From assembly GCA_021817185.1 (NCBI GenBank), contig JAKAVU010000106.1, positions 1 through 9,154 of the forward strand: a stretch of 9,154 bases of DNA, in the 5' to 3' direction. The notes below the pieces were generated by a model that worked only from the letters and a program-made list of their open reading frames with translations, was not told where the DNA came from and made no database searches. A program made the position numbers and the translations under genes. Numbering within the stretch: position 1 is the stretch's first letter; every line of letters begins with the position of its first letter. This document shows positions 6,186 through 9,154 of this stretch, one piece after another. This stretch comes from a bacterium (GTDB lineage Bacteria > Chloroflexota > Dormibacteria > UBA8260 > Bog-877).

Positions 6186-7249
6186 TGGCAGCGCTGCGGG
6201 CGCGCCGCCTGGGCCGCCCCACGGTCGGGGCGGACTCCGCGAGCGAGGTAGCCCCGAAGGAGAGGGAGTCGTGGCTCCCCTACCTCGGCCTGCGGCTGGC
6301 CGAGGTGGTCCTGAGGACCGTCGACCGCCGGGCCGCCTACGCAGCCACCGGCCCGCTCGCCGCCTGCCTGGTCGCCTGCTGGCCACAGCACTGGAAGGGC
6401 CTGCGGGCCAACCTGCTCGTGATCCGGCCCGACCTCGGCCGCCGGGAGATGCGCCGGCTCCTGCGCCGCAATGTGCGCAACTTCCTGAAGGCCTGGATCG
6501 ATGTCCTGCAGATGTCCCACCGGCCGCTGGAGGCGTGGACTCCGTGGCTGCGGATGCAGGATGAGCACTATCTCGACCAAGCCTGGGCGCAGGGCAAAGG
6601 GGTGATCATCGTGAGCCTCCACCTCGGCTCCTGGGAGGCGGCGATCGCGGCGCTGCGGGAGAAGTTCGTCTCGCAGGGATCGGGCCTGGCGCTGCTCGCC
6701 GAGCAGGTTCGACCGCTGCGCTGCTTCAACTGGCTGGTCCGCACCCGTTCCAGCGTCGGGTGTCAGGTGATACCGCTCAACGTCGACGCGGTTCGGCGGG
6801 GCGACCAGGTCGCGGTGCACCGCTCGGGAGCGGCCGCGGTCCGGCAGATCTATCGGGTCCTGGGGCAGAACGGGGTGGTGGTGATGGCCATCGACCGCGA
6901 CCTCCTGGGAACCGGCGCCGCAGTCCCGTTCCTCGGGCGGCGGGCCTCGATCCCGCTGGGGGCGGTGGAGATCGCCGCCCGCACCGGGGCCGCGATCCTG
7001 CCCGTTTCCTTGGTGCGGGACCCAGACGACAACTACCTCTGCCGGGGCTATCCGCCGCTGAACATCACCTGCGACGACGACCGGGAGCTCAGCCTGCGCC
7101 GATCGGCCGGGGAGCTGCTGCGGGTGCTGGAGCCGGCGCTGCGCGACCATCCGGACCAGTGGCACGTGATGCAGCCGCTGTTCGGACCGCCGATGACCGA
7201 CGCCGATCTTCCCCGGGATTGCTCCAGCCGGGCGGATCCGGCCTCATGA
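6182..7249 (+). CDS. LABLAT-family lipid acyltransferase 2 (paralogue of the preceding gene)
   Basis: A 355-residue protein of the same acyltransferase branch as its neighbour but clearly diverged. The catalytic motif is 'HLGSWE' (His147, Glu152; H-x4-E rather than H-x4-D), after 'GKGVIIVSL'. The second block is 'PFLGRRASIPLGAVEIAARTGAAILPVSLVRD' around residues 246-277, and 'DHPDQWHVMQPLF' near the C-terminus is the usual closing segment. About 30 extra N-terminal residues precede the first conserved helix. ATG 6182 overlaps the previous stop (ATGA), and ATG 6185 is an equally possible start; GAGAGGG at 6175-6181 is close to both, so coupled translation is likely. Its TGA in turn overlaps pimA's ATG (7246-7249). 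Expected role: addition of a second acyl chain to the same glycolipid family. The order of action and acceptor position cannot be read from the sequence. Confidence 0.85.
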   Translation: MMAALRARRLGRPTVGADSASEVAPKERESWLPYLGLRLAEVVLRTVDRRAAYAATGPLAACLVACWPQHWKGLRANLLVIRPDLGRREMRRLLRRNVRNFLKAWIDVLQMSHRPLEAWTPWLRMQDEHYLDQAWAQGKGVIIVSLHLGSWEAAIAALREKFVSQGSGLALLAEQVRPLRCFNWLVRTRSSVGCQVIPLNVDAVRRGDQVAVHRSGAAAVRQIYRVLGQNGVVVMAIDRDLLGTGAAVPFLGRRASIPLGAVEIAARTGAAILPVSLVRDPDDNYLCRGYPPLNITCDDDRELSLRRSAGELLRVLEPALRDHPDQWHVMQPLFGPPMTDADLPRDCSSRADPAS

Positions 7250-8415
7250 AGGTCGCGATGGTCTCCCCGTACGACTATCGGCGCCCCGGTGGGGTCGGGG
7301 AGCACGTCCGGCATCTCTCCGCGGAGCTCCGCTCCCGGGGTCTCGCGGTCAAGGTGATCGCGCCGTACGCCGGGTCCCGTCAGGATCCCGTCCCCGACGT
7401 CATCGCCCTGGGCCGTCCCATCCCGGTCCCGGCCAACGGCTCAGTGGCGCGGATCTCGCTGTCCTTCCATCTCTCGCGGCGCATCCGCGAGGTGCTCGAC
7501 CGCGAGCGGTTCGATGTGGTCCACATCCATGAGCCGTTGATGCCGGCGCTCCCGCTGAGCGTCCTGCGCCTCAACCGCTCCGCGGCGGCGGTGGGCACCT
7601 TTCACGCCTATGCCCGCCAGAACCTTGGCTACTACTACGGGCGGCCGATCCTGCGCCGCCAGTTCCAGCGCCTGGACGAGTGCATCGCGGTCTCCGAGCC
7701 GGCGCGGACCTTCGTGGCGCGCTACTTTCCGGCTGAGTACACCGTGATCCCAAACGGGATCGACCCCAACTTCTACAACCCAGCGGCCGAACCCGCTCCC
7801 GGAATCGCCCACCCCCGCCGCCGCACCATCCTGTTCCTGGGTCGGCTTGAGGAGCGCAAGGGTCTGTCCACCCTGCTCGACGCCTACCAGCTGCTCCGCC
7901 AGGTCCGGGCGGACTGCCAGCTGGTCGTGGTGGGTGACGGAGCCCTGCGGCGGGGCTATGAGCGCCGCGTGGAGGAGGAGGGGATCCCCGACGTCCGCTT
8001 TCTGGGGTTCATCCCGGAGGCTGATAAGCCGGGACACTTCACCGCCGCCGACATCTACTGCGCCCCCAACACCGGCAAGGAGTCATTCGGGGTGATTCTG
8101 CTGGAGGCGATGGCGTCGGGGACGCCGGTGGTGGCGACTGCGATCGACGGCTTCCGGCAGGTGCTCACCGACGGCAGGGAGGGGATTCTGGTGCCGCCCG
8201 GCAACGATGGCGCGATGGCCACGGCCCTGAGCTTCCTGCTGGACCATCCCGAGCGGCGGGTGGAGATGGGGCAGTCCGGCCGGGCCTCGGCGCTGAGGTA
8301 TGCCTGGCCGCTGGTGGCCGAACGGGTCTACCACGTCTACACCCGGGCTCTGGCCAAGCGCCCTCAAGAGGAGGTGAGTTCAGTTGTTCAGCAGACTGCT
8401 GCAGAGATCCGTTAG
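7246..8415 (+). CDS. pimA: GT4 glycosyltransferase, phosphatidylinositol alpha-mannosyltransferase (PimA-like)
   Basis: A 389-residue GT-B fold enzyme of family GT4. The N-terminal Rossmann domain begins 'MKVAMVSPYD' with the glycine-rich 'RPGGVGEHV' loop (13-21), followed by 'VVHIHEPLMPALPL' (91-104) and 'GTFHAY' (117-122). The hinge is 'VIPNGIDPNFY' (167-177). The donor-binding domain has 'LFLGRLEERKGLSTLL' (196-211), 'VVGDGALR' (228-235) and 'IYCAPNTGKESFGVILLEAMASGTPVVAT' (270-298), whose E-x7-E pair is Glu279/Glu287. The 'CAPNTG-ESFG' segment is characteristic of mycobacterial PimA. PimA moves mannose from GDP-mannose to phosphatidylinositol on the cytoplasmic membrane face, giving PIM1. 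Its start overlaps the upstream acyltransferase stop by 4 nt and its last 32 nt overlap the phosphatidyltransferase. A related GT4 with another sugar donor is possible, but the neighbours favour PimA. Confidence 0.88.
   Translation: MKVAMVSPYDYRRPGGVGEHVRHLSAELRSRGLAVKVIAPYAGSRQDPVPDVIALGRPIPVPANGSVARISLSFHLSRRIREVLDRERFDVVHIHEPLMPALPLSVLRLNRSAAAVGTFHAYARQNLGYYYGRPILRRQFQRLDECIAVSEPARTFVARYFPAEYTVIPNGIDPNFYNPAAEPAPGIAHPRRRTILFLGRLEERKGLSTLLDAYQLLRQVRADCQLVVVGDGALRRGYERRVEEEGIPDVRFLGFIPEADKPGHFTAADIYCAPNTGKESFGVILLEAMASGTPVVATAIDGFRQVLTDGREGILVPPGNDGAMATALSFLLDHPERRVEMGQSGRASALRYAWPLVAERVYHVYTRALAKRPQEEVSSVVQQTAAEIR
8366..8377 (+). promoter_or_regulatory. Near-perfect Shine-Dalgarno sequence within pimA that sets a TTG start
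   Basis: AAGAGGAGGTGA at 8366-8377 is close to the full complement of the 16S rRNA tail. AGGAGG (8369-8374) is 9 nt before TTG 8384. A stop codon (TGA 8375-8377) in the same frame rules out any earlier start, so TTG 8384 is well supported. Confidence 0.75.
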
Positions 8416-9073
8416 GGCCGGCGCCCAGCGCTTCGCCCGCGCCGCCCGGCTGGTTCGGGTCAGCCCCAACGTGCTCACCCTGGTGGGGCTGGTGATAACC
8501 GCCGCCGCCGCGGCGCTGATCGCGCTCGGGCTCCTGCTGCCCGCCGGATTGGTGATGCTGCTGGCGGGCTCCTTCGACATCCTCGATGGGGCGGTGGCTC
8601 GGGCCTCCGGCAAGACCCACAGCTACGGCGCCTTCCTGGACTCCACCGCCGACCGTTACGGCGAGGGCATGGTCTATCTCGGGCTGCTCTATTACTTCCT
8701 GGTCCGGCAGCACCAGGATCTGCAGGTCTTCCTGATCGCGGCGGCCCTGCTGGGATCCCTGCTGGTCAGCTACGTCAGGGCCAGGGCGCAGTCGCTGGGC
8801 TACACCTGTGACGTCGGGTGGTTCGCCCGCCCGGAGCGGGTCGTGATCACCGCGGTCGGCCTGCTGGTCAACCAGATGACCATCGTCCTGTGGATCCTGG
8901 CGCTCGCCACCAACGCCACCGCTCTGCAGCGGATCCACGCGGTCTGGGGGCAGTACCGGACCGAGCTGCGCCAGGGCGAGGGGCCGGAGCCTGAGGACCA
9001 GGGAGCGGGTGGGCAGCAGCCCACCAAGCAGACCAGACGGGGCCCCGCCCCCACCTCTCCGGGCGCCGTCTGA
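8384..9073 (+). CDS. pgsA: CDP-alcohol phosphatidyltransferase, phosphatidylinositol-phosphate synthase (PgsA-like)
   Basis: A 229-residue integral membrane protein. The family signature D-x2-DG-x2-AR-x8-G-x3-D-x3-D is complete at residues 65-90 ('DILDGAVAR' to 'GAFLDSTAD'), so all four metal-binding aspartates are present. Several hydrophobic helices surround it (about 29-62, 95-107, 114-130, 152-176), and 'SYVRARAQSLG' (129-139) followed by 'ARPERVV' (148-154) resembles actinobacterial and archaeal inositol-phosphate enzymes. Those enzymes join CDP-diacylglycerol with inositol 3-phosphate to make phosphatidylinositol phosphate, which must then be dephosphorylated. The upstream ino1 supplies that substrate, which favours this over phosphatidylglycerophosphate synthase. 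The last 35 or so residues are a Gln/Pro/Gly-rich hydrophilic tail beyond the family core. The TTG start overlaps pimA by 32 nt. In M. tuberculosis pgsA1, patA and pimA are also adjacent, but in a different order. Confidence 0.9.
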   Translation: MFSRLLQRSVRAGAQRFARAARLVRVSPNVLTLVGLVITAAAAALIALGLLLPAGLVMLLAGSFDILDGAVARASGKTHSYGAFLDSTADRYGEGMVYLGLLYYFLVRQHQDLQVFLIAAALLGSLLVSYVRARAQSLGYTCDVGWFARPERVVITAVGLLVNQMTIVLWILALATNATALQRIHAVWGQYRTELRQGEGPEPEDQGAGGQQPTKQTRRGPAPTSPGAV

Positions 9074-9079
9074 GGAGAC

Positions 9080-9097
9080 CCGGGCCCCGCCGCCCGG
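9080..9097 (+). terminator. Short GC hairpin after pgsA, possible terminator
   Basis: CCGGGC (9080-9085) pairs with GCCCGG (9092-9097) around a 6-nt loop, starting 7 nt after the pgsA stop. No U-tract follows, so termination is uncertain. The hairpin may simply be chance or may mark the end of the lipid gene cluster. Confidence 0.25.
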
Positions 9098-9154
9098 AGG
9101 GTCTGGCCAAGCAGCTCGCCGACTACGCGTTGGGCAATTCGGATTCCGGCAGAA

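Noticed and set aside
5211..6386. Minus-strand open frame (391 codons) opposite the first acyltransferase
   Set aside because: An Arg/Gly/Pro-rich antisense shadow of a gene with clear catalytic motifs.
6005..7165. Minus-strand open frame (386 codons) opposite the second acyltransferase
   Set aside because: Antisense shadow crossing the boundary of two coupled genes; no domain seen.
1..9154. CRISPR array, tRNA or rRNA genes, insertion sequences, integration sites
   Set aside because: I saw no regularly spaced repeats, cloverleaf-like segments, transposase motifs or flanking direct repeats.

Overview
This is a GC-rich window (roughly 70% G+C by eye) with every supported gene on the + strand. 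It looks like an actinobacterium or another high-GC lineage with actinobacterial-type lipids, for example a Dormibacterota- or Chloroflexota-related soil bacterium. The evidence is an actinobacterial-type inositol-3-phosphate synthase, a PimA-like mannosyltransferase and a phosphatidylinositol-phosphate synthase, together with GTG/TTG starts and tight ATGA overlaps. The exact phylum cannot be fixed from this sequence.

Layout. Positions 1-221 hold the 3' end of a zinc-type (MDR) alcohol dehydrogenase. A major facilitator transporter follows (280-1527). The gap 1528-1643 carries an extended -10 promoter and an RNA that matches the fluoride riboswitch (crcB motif) aptamer: a conserved 5' loop, a second hairpin, a conserved 3' strand and a loop-3' strand pseudoknot. 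A switching hairpin reaching the ribosome binding site comes next. The gene directly downstream is not a fluoride exporter but a dynamin-like GTPase (1644-3404). This pairing is the most surprising thing in the window.

The gap 3405-3525 contains a well-formed sigma70-type promoter (TTGACG, 17 bp, TAGGAT) with an AT-rich dyad over the predicted transcription start. It drives an ArsR-family regulator (3526-3969) whose stop codon abuts inositol-3-phosphate synthase (ino1, 3970-5154).

After a leader of about 80 nt comes a tightly coupled set: two paralogous LABLAT-type lipid acyltransferases (5238-6185 and 6182-7249), a PimA-like GT4 mannosyltransferase (7246-8415) and a CDP-alcohol phosphatidyltransferase (8384-9073). 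Together they form a nearly complete route to acylated phosphatidylinositol mannosides. Ino1 makes inositol phosphate from glucose-6-phosphate, PgsA joins it to CDP-diacylglycerol, PimA adds mannose, and the two acyltransferases probably acylate the glycolipid. The phosphatase for phosphatidylinositol phosphate is not in the window. The last 81 bases (9074-9154) hold a small GC hairpin and possibly the start of another reading frame.
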